Assembly: GCA_947502355.1 (NCBI GenBank)
Contig: CANMZP010000020.1
Location: 1-64,000 of the forward strand
Length of the DNA stretch: 64,000 nucleotides
DNA from: an uncultured Thalassotalea sp.
GTDB taxonomy: Bacteria > Pseudomonadota > Gammaproteobacteria > Enterobacterales > Alteromonadaceae
Reading direction: 5' to 3'
Below the pieces are notes generated by a model. It saw nothing but the letters and a program-made list of their open reading frames with translations, was not told the origin of the DNA and did no database searches. Made by a program: the position numbers and the translations under genes. Shown here piece after piece: positions 37,379-46,490 of the stretch; the stretch's first letter is position 1; every line of letters begins with the position of its first letter.

Positions 37379-39682
37379 TTAATAGAAATTGTAAGTTACT
37401 TCGACACCAAAGGTACGAGGTGCGCCACGCATGTTCTCAACAAAACCAAAATCCGGTCGTAAGTCGAATGAATACGTCTTAACTTCTTTATCGGTTAAGT
37501 TCTTGCTCCATAAGGCGACGCCCCAAGCATCATCATTATCTGTCCAAGCTAGGCGGAAGTTTGTTAACGAGTATGCGCCCATTGCGATGGCATCATCTTC
37601 GTATGGTGAGAAGTAGGTCTTATCGGTAAAACTCATATCAAGCATGGCCTTAAGGTTGCCTGACTCTAAGTTCCATTCATACATACCAACGAGGCTGGCA
37701 CTTAACTCAGGTGCGTTTTGCAGTTGGTTGCCTTTAATTGGTAATTCGCCAGTGACAGGATCAACTGGATTTTCATCGTACTCAGAACTAACGTAACCTA
37801 CAGATGCTTGGATATTTAGCGCTTCGGTTGCAGCCCACGTTAAATCAGCATCTAAACCGTATAAGGATACATCGGAGTTGATAACACGTTGTGCTGGTAA
37901 ACCAAATACGGGATCTGGTGCGTTATTAAATACTTGTGCATCTTGATAGTCGTAGTAAAACACACTGCTATTAAAGCGTAATTGCTTGTTTAATAAATCG
38001 GATTTAATACCTAATTCATAAGCGTTAATGGTTTCTGAATCAAATTCACTCAAAGCATCTGGATTAAAAATGAAGTTACCATTTAAGCCACCACCTTTAA
38101 AACCACGGTTTACGCTAGCAAATAGCATCATATCGTTAGACACTTGCCAGTTAATACCTACTTTACCAGACACTTGGGTATCATCTACTTTGTCAAAATA
38201 GCGCCCATTAGCATCAACGTTCTCGTTCATACCTACAACAGCATAATAACCTGGTAGGTATAAATCCGGTGCCATCTCGGCAGGAATACCTAAGCCACCA
38301 AGCTCAGCAGGTAAGATAATGCCAACCCCGGTTAAATCGGCTTCTGAGGCTAACTCGACTTCTTCTTTAGTAACGCGCAGGCCAACCGTTAGTTCCACAT
38401 CTGGGCTAAGTTTGTGATCGACTTGACCAAACAATGCCATGCTGGTTAATTGTTGATCGTTATTATAATTCCAGAAGAATCCAGGTAATTGATTTACGGA
38501 GTACGGCTCTAATGCACCATTTTCATCAAAGTCTGTTTCAAAGATTAATTCTGCATCACCGTAAACTCGAACCGATTGGTGATAGTCAATATCGTCTTTA
38601 CCGTAGAATGCACCGACAATCCAATGACCATTGTCGTAATCGCCATTTACATGAATTTCTTGTGAGAATGTTTCCGTATCAGGATTGTATTCGTTGGTAA
38701 TTAAATCAAGTGGCAGCATATCGGCGTCTTCTTGCTGACGCTTTTCTAATTCATCGTATGCGGTTATTGAGGTAAAGCTAATTGAGTCGGTTAATTGCCC
38801 TTCAATCGTTATTGAACCACCAATGGTTTCGGTTGATATTTTAGGATCATATTCTGACGTGCCTTCATAAAAGTCTTCATCAAGTGACGAATTGTATAAG
38901 TCGGCATCTGAGTCATTATCATTACCATGTACGTTAAATAGTACCGACCAATTGTCATTTACTTGCCAGTCGGCTAATAATCGAAAAGCGGTATTTTCTT
39001 TTTCAACCTCATTGCCAGTAACGAGGTTTTTCATGTAACCGTCTAAATGGTAATCGACAACCGCCAGTCGTACGTTTAAGTTATTGGTTAAGGCGGTATT
39101 AAAAACCCCTTCAACTTTACGTAAACCTTCGTTACCCATGTTTACTTTTACATAGCCTTCGGTATCGCTGGTTGGTTTGCGCGATACCACATTAATGGTA
39201 CCACCTGTGGTATTGCGACCATAAAGTGTGCCTTGTGGACCTTTTAATACTTCCACGCGTTCGACATCGAACATGGTCGTTATTTGCGCATTTGAGTTAC
39301 CAGCAACCACACCATCTACGTATAAACCGATTGGTGCTTGGTTGTTTGGTGCAAAATCCGATAGACCCACACCACGCATAACAACCGCCACCACGCCGCC
39401 TTCACCCGTTGGTTGACCAATGGTTAAATTAGGTGTTTTTTCGGCTAAGTCGTTTGAACTATTTAAGCCCATATCGGCAATCATATCGCCACTAAAGGCG
39501 GTGATTGCAATTGGTACTTCTTGAATGTTTTGTGTACGTTTTTGTGCCGTTACTTCAATCTTTTCTATATCAGCTGGTGCTGCTATGGCACCTGTGCCCA
39601 GTAATAAGCAACTTGCTGAGATAATGTTGGCGAGTTTATTTTTAGTAAAGTTTGTTTTTATTTTTGTTTTTATGTTTTGCAT
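37379..39682 (-). CDS. TonB-dependent receptor, 767 aa
   Basis: Outer-membrane receptor with a signal peptide (about 1-34, ending GAIAA), the plug IEKIEVTAQKRTQNIQEVPIAI, VVMRGVG, YVDGVVAGNSN, VERVEVLKGPQGTLYGRNTTGGTINV, and a barrel ending VTYNFY. This is the group common in Sphingomonadales and Alteromonadales for uptake of hydrophobic or aromatic compounds as well as iron chelates. It is first in an operon with a GMC dehydrogenase, so substrate uptake followed by periplasmic oxidation is a reasonable inference; the substrate is unknown. GAGGGAAG precedes the ATG. Confidence 0.92.
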   Translation of the reverse strand: MQNIKTKIKTNFTKNKLANIISASCLLLGTGAIAAPADIEKIEVTAQKRTQNIQEVPIAITAFSGDMIADMGLNSSNDLAEKTPNLTIGQPTGEGGVVAVVMRGVGLSDFAPNNQAPIGLYVDGVVAGNSNAQITTMFDVERVEVLKGPQGTLYGRNTTGGTINVVSRKPTSDTEGYVKVNMGNEGLRKVEGVFNTALTNNLNVRLAVVDYHLDGYMKNLVTGNEVEKENTAFRLLADWQVNDNWSVLFNVHGNDNDSDADLYNSSLDEDFYEGTSEYDPKISTETIGGSITIEGQLTDSISFTSITAYDELEKRQQEDADMLPLDLITNEYNPDTETFSQEIHVNGDYDNGHWIVGAFYGKDDIDYHQSVRVYGDAELIFETDFDENGALEPYSVNQLPGFFWNYNNDQQLTSMALFGQVDHKLSPDVELTVGLRVTKEEVELASEADLTGVGIILPAELGGLGIPAEMAPDLYLPGYYAVVGMNENVDANGRYFDKVDDTQVSGKVGINWQVSNDMMLFASVNRGFKGGGLNGNFIFNPDALSEFDSETINAYELGIKSDLLNKQLRFNSSVFYYDYQDAQVFNNAPDPVFGLPAQRVINSDVSLYGLDADLTWAATEALNIQASVGYVSSEYDENPVDPVTGELPIKGNQLQNAPELSASLVGMYEWNLESGNLKAMLDMSFTDKTYFSPYEDDAIAMGAYSLTNFRLAWTDNDDAWGVALWSKNLTDKEVKTYSFDLRPDFGFVENMRGAPRTFGVEVTYNFY

Positions 39683-39843
39683 AACTTCCCTCTGATCTTA
39701 CTTGTGTTGTTTTTGTAAGTAAATTGAAAGTAGCATGTTAAATGCACAGAAAATCGTCAGCACACGACGCGTGGTTGATATTATGCGACACTATGTTGTC
39801 AACTTTATTGAAGGGGCGTTTATTTATTCTAGAAATGACCGCA

Positions 39844-40833
39844 TTAAAACGTATTTTTTCGGTAGTTGTTTGGTGATTGTCCTGTCCAGCGTTTAAACGC
39901 TCGAGTAAATGAACTGGTTTCACTGTAACCCAGTTTTTCCGCTATTTGCAAAATGCTTAACTGACCCTCTTTAATGTAATTTAGGGCTAATTGATGCCGA
40001 ACTTGAATGACGATTTGGTTAAATTCGATATCTAATTTTGCTAATCGGCGCTGAATGGTACGCGGGTTTAAATTTATTAACTTACCAATATGTGAAATAG
40101 AAAAATCACCTATTGGCAATTGCTCTGCTACTAATTGACTAAGTTGCTGTCTAAAGCGGTCGGTTTCTCGTAAATGCTTTTGCTGCTGTAAATGCACCAT
40201 TAACACATCAAATAGACGGCTGTCAGCATGGCGTAATTTGCTGTTAAGTATCTTGGCATCAAACACCAACCGATTCATCTTACTGTTAAACCGCATAGGG
40301 CATTTAAATAATTGCCGATGATCATGCACGTTAGTTGGTCGGGGATGGGCAAACTCGACTCTTAGCGGCATAAAGGTGCTGTCGATATGGTTGCGTATTA
40401 ATTGCCAAATCGCTGCCAATGCGAATTCAGCATCTTGTTGTTTATGGATTATGGTCGGTTCAGTAATGCGGTAGTTAACCGTAATAATACGTTCTTTTTG
40501 TTGCCAAGTGATTTCTGAATAATGACTGTAAGTAACAATATATTCAGATAATAAGGTTAAACTTTGTTGGATATTCCCGGCATTAATAAATGCGTAGCCG
40601 ATGGCGCCTATGTGTGCAGGGATCACTTGACTACCAATATTGATGCCGACATTGGTTTGTGACTGTTGGGCAGCATGCTCCAATAATTCAATAAACTTTG
40701 CTTCGGGTAATTCAAAGCTCGGGTCGTTAAATATTTGCCGTGGAAGATCCATTTTATCGGCAATAGGAGCCAAATGTTCAGCGCATGACGCTAACAGTTG
40801 TTCGACAAGAATTGTATGATCGCTATTGGACAC
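39844..40833 (-). CDS. AraC-family regulator with Arabinose_bd-type N-terminal domain, 329 aa
   Basis: The N-terminal about 190 residues resemble the PF12625-type effector domain (GINIGSQVIPAHIGAIGYAFINAGNIQQSLTLLSEYI). The C-terminal double helix-turn-helix ends SILQIAEKLGYSETSSFTRAFKRWTGQSPNNYRK. It lies upstream of the TonB-GMC operon on the same strand, with 160 bases between, and is the likely local regulator. It is separated from yidC by a strong terminator. Confidence 0.9.
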   Translation of the reverse strand: MSNSDHTILVEQLLASCAEHLAPIADKMDLPRQIFNDPSFELPEAKFIELLEHAAQQSQTNVGINIGSQVIPAHIGAIGYAFINAGNIQQSLTLLSEYIVTYSHYSEITWQQKERIITVNYRITEPTIIHKQQDAEFALAAIWQLIRNHIDSTFMPLRVEFAHPRPTNVHDHRQLFKCPMRFNSKMNRLVFDAKILNSKLRHADSRLFDVLMVHLQQQKHLRETDRFRQQLSQLVAEQLPIGDFSISHIGKLINLNPRTIQRRLAKLDIEFNQIVIQVRHQLALNYIKEGQLSILQIAEKLGYSETSSFTRAFKRWTGQSPNNYRKNTF

Positions 40834-41001
40834 AGGCTTGGTTAATTAGGGCTACTAAGCAAGGTTATAGCATGCCTTAAACCTAAATGAAATGTTAACG
40901 GTTAGATTTTACTCTCATTAGCTTTCACAAATAAGCAACTCAAATAAACAAATCAAAGAGCATAGGCGGGACTATGTTTAAGGACGGGACAGTTGATGAA
41001 A

Positions 41002-41028
41002 AAAAAGCGACTCGATGAGTCGCTTTTT
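41002..41028 (-). terminator. terminator of the rpmH-rnpA-yidD-yidC operon
   Basis: A 12-bp stem AAAAAGCGACTC / GAGTCGCTTTTT with a 3-base loop (GAT), 24 bases after the yidC stop. Confidence 0.93.
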
Positions 41029-41052
41029 ATCATTTTAATTAGTTACTGTGCT

Positions 41053-42714
41053 TTACTTACTGGCTTTTTTGGTCAGCTTTTCTTTTTCTTCTGCTTTTTC
41101 TATCGAGCGGAAGATAATCAGCATTTGTACGATAGTGATTACGTTAGACACTAACCAGTAAAGTACTAGACCTGAAGGGAACCATAAGAAGAAGAACGTA
41201 AAGAATACCGGCATCCATTGCATCATTTTTTGCTGCATTGGGTCTTGTGCTACCGTTGGTTGTAACTTCTGCATCAGTAGCATTGAAGCACCCATTAGGA
41301 TAGGCAAGATGTAGTATGGGTCTTGTGATGATAAATCAGTGATCCATAAGGCAAACTCTGCATGACGTAATTCCACACTTTCCATAAATACCCAGTAAAG
41401 CGCAAGGAAGATAGGCATTTGCAGTAACAGTGGTAAACAACCACCAGCTGGGTTTACTTTCTCTTTCTTGTAAAGCTCCATCATGGCTTGTGACATTTTT
41501 TGTCTGTCATCGCCGTAACGTTCTTTAAGTGCCGTCATTTTAGGCTGGATTTTACGCATTTTCGCCATTGAGGTGTATTGCGTTTTGGTCAGTGGGTATA
41601 GGAATGTCTTCACCACAATCGTGATACAGATAATCGCTAAGCCCCAGTTTACTACGATGCTTTGGATCCAAAGTAATAAGGCAAATAATGGCTGACTGAT
41701 AAACCATAAGAAACCGTAATCAACCGTTAGCTCTAAACCTGTTGCTACTTTTTCAAGTTCGGCCTGGTTTTTAGGACCCACATAAAGTTGTGCAGAAGTG
41801 GTTTGGGTCTCACCCGGTGCCACATTAATGGTTGGTGCTAAAAAGCCGATGGTTGCTTTTTCATTTGAGAAGTTTGTGTATAGGGTATTGGTGTCATCTT
41901 GACCCGGAACCCAGGCACTTACAAAGTAGTGCTGTAGCATACCAACCCAACCACCGACGGTTTGTTGGTTTAGTTTTTCATCTTCAATGTCATCAAAATC
42001 GTATTTTTCGTACTTAGTTTCTGACGTTGAGTAAGCGGCACCACGGTATGTTGGCATCATTGCCGAGCCCGTATCTACGTTAACCGATTGTTTTAACTGG
42101 GCAAACAATTGCATACTAGCAGCTGATTGACTGTTGTTTGCTACCTTGTAGCTTACGTTTAAGTCGTATTTGCCTTTGGTTAATGTGAATACCTTGGTGT
42201 AAGTAATGCCATCTTTTGCGTAGTTTAATTCAACCGCAAGTTGGTCATTGTCACCCATGTCGAACTCGTTCGCAGAAACAACGTACGTTGGTCTTGGTAA
42301 ACCTGAACGAGTGCTATCCGGACCATTCGCACCAACAAGACCACTTTCAGCGATAAAAGTGAAACCTGTTTGTGTCAGGATTGGCATGGCAATACCGTTA
42401 CCTTGTTCGGTATCGAATTGACGAAGTTTTGCTGAAACAATATCACCGCCTTGTTTTGAAACAACAAGTTCCAATACATCTGAAGTAATTGTGATGGTGT
42501 CACCTGCCAAAGCTACTGGAGCTATGGTTGTGTTATCTTGCTGACCAGCTGGTACAAATTCATTATCATTTGCCGAAGGTGTTACTTCACTTGGTACCGT
42601 TACTTCTTCCAATTGCGGTTGAGGCTGTGGAGCATTTTCCAACTGCCATTGGTTAAATAGTAAATAGGTTACAACAAGCAATGCGACAAATAATAAACCG
42701 CGTTGTGATTCCAT
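41053..42714 (-). CDS. yidC: membrane protein insertase YidC, 553 aa
   Basis: Oxa1-family insertase. An N-terminal membrane anchor (GLLFVALLVVTYLLFNQWQ) is followed by a large periplasmic beta domain (to about residue 340) and a C-terminal five-helix core with YPLTKTQYTSMAKMRKIQPKM and GGCLPLLLQMPIFLALYWVF. The length is close to the E. coli 548. It follows yidD by six bases. Confidence 0.98.
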   Translation of the reverse strand: MESQRGLLFVALLVVTYLLFNQWQLENAPQPQPQLEEVTVPSEVTPSANDNEFVPAGQQDNTTIAPVALAGDTITITSDVLELVVSKQGGDIVSAKLRQFDTEQGNGIAMPILTQTGFTFIAESGLVGANGPDSTRSGLPRPTYVVSANEFDMGDNDQLAVELNYAKDGITYTKVFTLTKGKYDLNVSYKVANNSQSAASMQLFAQLKQSVNVDTGSAMMPTYRGAAYSTSETKYEKYDFDDIEDEKLNQQTVGGWVGMLQHYFVSAWVPGQDDTNTLYTNFSNEKATIGFLAPTINVAPGETQTTSAQLYVGPKNQAELEKVATGLELTVDYGFLWFISQPLFALLLWIQSIVVNWGLAIICITIVVKTFLYPLTKTQYTSMAKMRKIQPKMTALKERYGDDRQKMSQAMMELYKKEKVNPAGGCLPLLLQMPIFLALYWVFMESVELRHAEFALWITDLSSQDPYYILPILMGASMLLMQKLQPTVAQDPMQQKMMQWMPVFFTFFFLWFPSGLVLYWLVSNVITIVQMLIIFRSIEKAEEKEKLTKKASK

Positions 42715-42720
42715 AATGTG

Positions 42721-42969
42721 TTAATTCTCTTGTTTAGATTTTGGTACGGGATCTTCTCCACCCGCATGCAGTGGATGGCATTTTAATATACGTTTAATTG
42801 TTAACCAACTACCTTTTATGACGCCAAAGCGATTTATTGCTTCAATGGCATAAGCAGAACACGTTGGGTTGAATCGACAATTATTGCCTAACAGTGGACT
42901 AAGCCAACGCCTGTAAGCTTTTATGGGTGCAATAATTAACTTTTGTGCCGTTGAATTATTTTTCGCCAT
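42721..42969 (-). CDS. yidD: membrane protein insertion efficiency factor YidD, 82 aa
   Basis: Small conserved protein of the rnpA-yidC operon: amphipathic N-terminal helix, then [27 protein letters not shown] and the C-terminal [12 protein letters not shown]. Its start overlaps the end of rnpA by 34 bases, the usual translationally coupled arrangement. Confidence 0.97.
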   Translation of the reverse strand: MAKNNSTAQKLIIAPIKAYRRWLSPLLGNNCRFNPTCSAYAIEAINRFGVIKGSWLTIKRILKCHPLHAGGEDPVPKSKQEN

Positions 42970-43292
42970 ATTTTTTCCAATTGTTGATTAATGATAGCAT
43001 TATCGAGCTGATCAATCCCTGACTTTACCATAACTACGATGTCAACGGCAGGAAGATTGTGTTGATTTTTGCGAAAACTTTCGCGCACGATGCGTTTCAT
43101 TCGATTTCTTTGCACAGCAAGTTTAACGCGTTTTTTCGCGATAGCCATACCTAATCGATTATTGGAATCAGAATTTGGAGTAATAAGGATGGTGAAATGG
43201 CTAGAGCCATATCTGGAAGGTTTATCAAAAACGTTTTTAAAATGACCGGGAGTCAACAAGCGTTGCTCCCGATTAAATTCGTAGCTACCCAT
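42936..43292 (-). CDS. rnpA: ribonuclease P protein component, 118 aa
   Basis: Protein subunit of RNase P. The RNA-binding signature [26 protein letters not shown] is intact, with the usual basic composition. It is 27 bases after rpmH and overlaps yidD. Confidence 0.97.
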   Translation of the reverse strand: MGSYEFNREQRLLTPGHFKNVFDKPSRYGSSHFTILITPNSDSNNRLGMAIAKKRVKLAVQRNRMKRIVRESFRKNQHNLPAVDIVVMVKSGIDQLDNAIINQQLEKIWRKIIQRHKS

Positions 43293-43319
43293 TTGGGTTA
43301 CTTAACCTGACGTTAAGTA

Positions 43320-43454
43320 TTAAGCGCTAAGCTTAGCACGACCTTTAGCACGACGACGAGCAAGAACTGCACGTCCGTTTTTAGTAGCCATGCGAGCACG
43401 GAAACCGTGGTTACGCTTACGTTTTAGTACACTAGGTTGAAATGTTCTTTTCAT
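43320..43454 (-). CDS. rpmH: 50S ribosomal protein L34, 44 aa
   Basis: A short gene found by reading the minus strand: it begins [20 protein letters not shown] and ends [12 protein letters not shown] with a TAA stop at 43322-43320. At 44 residues it has the standard L34 length and sequence. First gene of the rpmH-rnpA-yidD-yidC operon. Confidence 0.98.
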   Translation of the reverse strand: MKRTFQPSVLKRKRNHGFRARMATKNGRAVLARRRAKGRAKLSA

Positions 43455-43526
43455 TACGCTAATCCGTCTGTTTGTTTGCTATGCGAAAACAAACGTTTTC
43501 GAGCATTGATAAAAAATTGAGGCCGA

Positions 43527-43555
43527 ATTCTAAGTGTTTATTCGGCTTAAGTCAA
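43527..43555 (-). promoter_or_regulatory. sigma-70 promoter of rpmH
   Basis: On the minus strand TTGACT (complement of 43550-43555), a 17-base spacer and TAGAAT (complement of 43527-43532), 73 bases before the rpmH start. Confidence 0.82.
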
Positions 43556-43644
43556 CGCTTTTTATTAAAAGATATGTAAAAGATCCTTTTAAAATTGCAA
43601 TGATCTTTTACCGTTGACGTCGATCGTTATTGCAAGCCGTTAAT

Positions 43645-43861
43645 ATATCCACAGTTTTATAACAAAGGCGTGGTTGGCCGTTAATAACTGTCGCTATTTT
43701 AGCCTATGTAGCGGTTAATAACTACACAGATTTACGCTCTGTAACAATAAAATTAAAGTTAAATATTATACTTTAAAATCAACATTTTATTTTGTGTTGT
43801 TGGTTTGCTTTAAAATTTATTCAGTTGTCCTGTTGCACTTGTGGATAACTAGGGAGATAAT
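43645..43861 (+). promoter_or_regulatory. dnaA promoter with DnaA box in the spacer, plus an upstream near-box
   Basis: TTGCAC (43833-43838), 17 bases, GATAAT (43856-43861). The spacer contains a perfect DnaA box TGTGGATAA (43840-43848), and ATATCCACA at 43645-43653 is a one-mismatch box. The leader to the GTG start would be about 120 bases. The 534-bp gap 43455-43988 holds this promoter and that of rpmH, divergent, and otherwise only AT-rich DNA. Confidence 0.78.
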
Positions 43862-43988
43862 GGGGTTAATTCAAATATAATCATTATAAATAAAGATCCT
43901 TCTTTTATCGTTTCTATCGCTGATCATGTCTTTAAAGGCATGCTTTTCAATTTCGGCGCGTTAATTAGGATCCAAACAGGAGTATTGA

Positions 43989-45353
43989 GTGGAAGACTCA
44001 CTCTGGCAAAGTTGTTTATCAGTCCTTGAAGAAGAGCTGCCTGCCCAACAATTTAGTATGTGGATCAGACCACTACAATGTGTTGTTAGTAATAACACCA
44101 TGACCCTTTATGCGCCAAATCGTTTTGTGTTGGATTGGGTCAGAGAAAAATACATTGGTCGAATCAATCAATTGGTTACCTTACAGGAGCCCAATAATCC
44201 ATTGCAGGTTCGCTTTGATGTTGGCAGCAAACCGGCAGCCGCACCAGCGAATAGTGCGTCTATTTCTGATACCCGAGCATCACAAACAAAACAAGCCGCT
44301 CCTGCACCAGAGGCTGTGCCAAATGTCACGAAAGCCACTAATGTGCGTGATAAGTATACGTTTGATAACTTTGTTGAAGGTAAATCGAACCAATTGGCTC
44401 GAGCGGCCGCTTCTCAAGTTGCCGACAACCCTGGTCAAGCATACAACCCGTTGTTTATTTACGGTGGTACGGGCTTGGGTAAAACCCATTTATTGCATGC
44501 CGTAGGTAATGGTATTCTGCTTAATAAGCCGAATGCAAAAATTGCTTATATGCATTCGGAACGATTTGTTCAGGATATGGTAAAGGCATTGCAAAATAAC
44601 GAAATTGAAAAGTTCAAAACGTATTACCGCAGCGTTGATGCGTTACTTATAGATGACATTCAATTTTTTGCTAATAAAGAGCGTACACAAGAAGAATTCT
44701 TCCATACCTTTAATGCGCTATTAGAAGGCAATCAGCAAATCATTTTAACCAGTGATCGTTACCCTAAAGAAATTACCGGGGTAGAGGATCGTTTGAAATC
44801 ACGTTTTGGCTGGGGCTTAACCTTAGCCATTGAGCCTCCTGAATTAGAAACTCGAGTAGCGATTTTAAAACGTAAAGCACAAGAGCATAATATTAACCTA
44901 GCCGACGAAGTGGCATTCTTTATAGCCAAGCGTTTACGCAGTAATGTTCGTGAACTAGAAGGCGCGTTAAACCGGGTTATTGCTAATGCGAATTTTACTG
45001 GCAGACAGATAACCATCGATTTTGTCCGTGAAGCATTACGAGATCTGTTAGCTTTACAGGACAAACTTGTTACTATAGACAATATTCAACGAACAGTGGC
45101 TGAGTATTATAAAATCAAAGTCGCTGATATTTTATCGAAACGTCGTAATCGTTCGGTAGCAAGACCAAGGCAAATTGCCATGGCATTAGCAAAAGAATTG
45201 ACCAATCACAGTTTGCCTGAGATTGGTGATGCATTTGGTGGTAGGGATCATACTACCGTATTACATGCATGTCGTAAGGTGAAGGCTTTACGAGAAGAAA
45301 CACATGATATAAAAGAAGATTATTCGAATCTAATAAGAACACTATCATCGTAA
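43989..45353 (+). CDS. dnaA: chromosomal replication initiator protein DnaA, 454 aa
   Basis: AAA+ initiator. Domain I (about 1-80, [27 protein letters not shown]), a variable linker, domain III with Walker A ([16 protein letters not shown]) and Walker B ([10 protein letters not shown]), and the DNA-binding domain IV with [14 protein letters not shown]. The start is GTG 43989 with GGAG 7 bases upstream. It heads dnaA-dnaN-recF-gyrB. Confidence 0.98.
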   Translation: MEDSLWQSCLSVLEEELPAQQFSMWIRPLQCVVSNNTMTLYAPNRFVLDWVREKYIGRINQLVTLQEPNNPLQVRFDVGSKPAAAPANSASISDTRASQTKQAAPAPEAVPNVTKATNVRDKYTFDNFVEGKSNQLARAAASQVADNPGQAYNPLFIYGGTGLGKTHLLHAVGNGILLNKPNAKIAYMHSERFVQDMVKALQNNEIEKFKTYYRSVDALLIDDIQFFANKERTQEEFFHTFNALLEGNQQIILTSDRYPKEITGVEDRLKSRFGWGLTLAIEPPELETRVAILKRKAQEHNINLADEVAFFIAKRLRSNVRELEGALNRVIANANFTGRQITIDFVREALRDLLALQDKLVTIDNIQRTVAEYYKIKVADILSKRRNRSVARPRQIAMALAKELTNHSLPEIGDAFGGRDHTTVLHACRKVKALREETHDIKEDYSNLIRTLSS

Positions 45354-45367
45354 CAGGGTAACGAAGA

Positions 45368-46471
45368 ATGAAATTTTCATTAACTAGGGATTTACTTTTA
45401 AAGCCGCTTTTATTGGTTTCTGGTGCTGTAGAGCGCAAAAGCACATTACCAATTTTGGCAAATATTTTATTGGACGTAAGTGGGCAGTCACTTACCATGG
45501 TTGCCACAGATTTAGAGCTTGAGATGGTATCATCTACGCAAGTGAACAATCAGGGCGAAGATGGTCGTATTACTGTTCCGGCGCGTAAATTACTCGATAT
45601 TTGTAAAAGTTTACCTGATGATGCCGAAATCGAATTTGCACTAGATAACGATACCATCAATATTTCATCGGGTCGTAGTCGATATTCACTGGTTACCTTG
45701 CCAGCATCGGATTTTCCTAATATTGAACAATGGCAAGGCGAAGTTGAATTCAAACTGGTTAAGTCACAATTATTGCGTTTAATTGAAAGCACGCATTTTT
45801 CAATGGCCAACCAGGATGTTCGTTACTACTTAAATGGTATGTCCATTGAAACTGAAAATAATGAAATTCGCTCAGTGGCAACCGATGGTCATCGATTGGC
45901 TATTTGCAAAATCGCAGCCGAAGGCTTGAGCTTACCAGCGCGTCAGGTGATTGTACCTCGCAAAGGTATTATGGAAATTATCCGTTTGCTTGACCCGATT
46001 GATGAAGAAGTTCAAGTACTGCTCGGTAATAACCACATTCGTATTATCGATCACGATTTTTCGTTTACCTCTAAATTAGTCGATGGTCGTTTTCCGGATT
46101 ACCGTCGTGTGTTACCAAGAAACGGTGACAAGGTACTCATCACCAATAAAGATCAGCTAAAACAGGTGCTATCAAGAGCCTCTATTTTATCGAATGAAAA
46201 GTTTAAAGGTGTTCGTTTAAACTTTGCACCAAACGAATTAAAAATCACGGCCAATAACCCTGAGCAAGAACAAGCGGTTGAATATTTGGAAATAGACTTT
46301 CCATTCGACAGTTTAGAAATTGGTTTCAACGTAAGTTATATCCTTGATGTATTAAGTGCCGTTAAGGAAGACCAAATCAAGTTTACGTTATCAGATGCCA
46401 ATTCCAGTGTGGTTATTGAAGGCAATGAATCTGGCGAAGCATTATACGTGATTATGCCAATGCGTTTGTAA
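45368..46471 (+). CDS. dnaN: DNA polymerase III beta subunit (sliding clamp), 367 aa
   Basis: Three-domain clamp of standard length, 14 bases after dnaA. It begins MKFSLTRDLLLKPLLLVSGAV and ends with the usual VIMPMRL, and it carries the clamp-family blocks FEVxxx-like region, RYYLNGMSIE and ATDGHRLAICK. Confidence 0.98.
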   Translation: MKFSLTRDLLLKPLLLVSGAVERKSTLPILANILLDVSGQSLTMVATDLELEMVSSTQVNNQGEDGRITVPARKLLDICKSLPDDAEIEFALDNDTINISSGRSRYSLVTLPASDFPNIEQWQGEVEFKLVKSQLLRLIESTHFSMANQDVRYYLNGMSIETENNEIRSVATDGHRLAICKIAAEGLSLPARQVIVPRKGIMEIIRLLDPIDEEVQVLLGNNHIRIIDHDFSFTSKLVDGRFPDYRRVLPRNGDKVLITNKDQLKQVLSRASILSNEKFKGVRLNFAPNELKITANNPEQEQAVEYLEIDFPFDSLEIGFNVSYILDVLSAVKEDQIKFTLSDANSSVVIEGNESGEALYVIMPMRL

Positions 46472-46490
46472 GTGGCATGAGAATAGCTAA

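Noticed and set aside
43455-43988. The rpmH-dnaA gap considered as the main oriC
   Set aside because: It has one perfect and one near DnaA box and few GATC sites, whereas the mnmG-mioC gap has 15 GATC sites, three good boxes and an AT-rich unwinding region.
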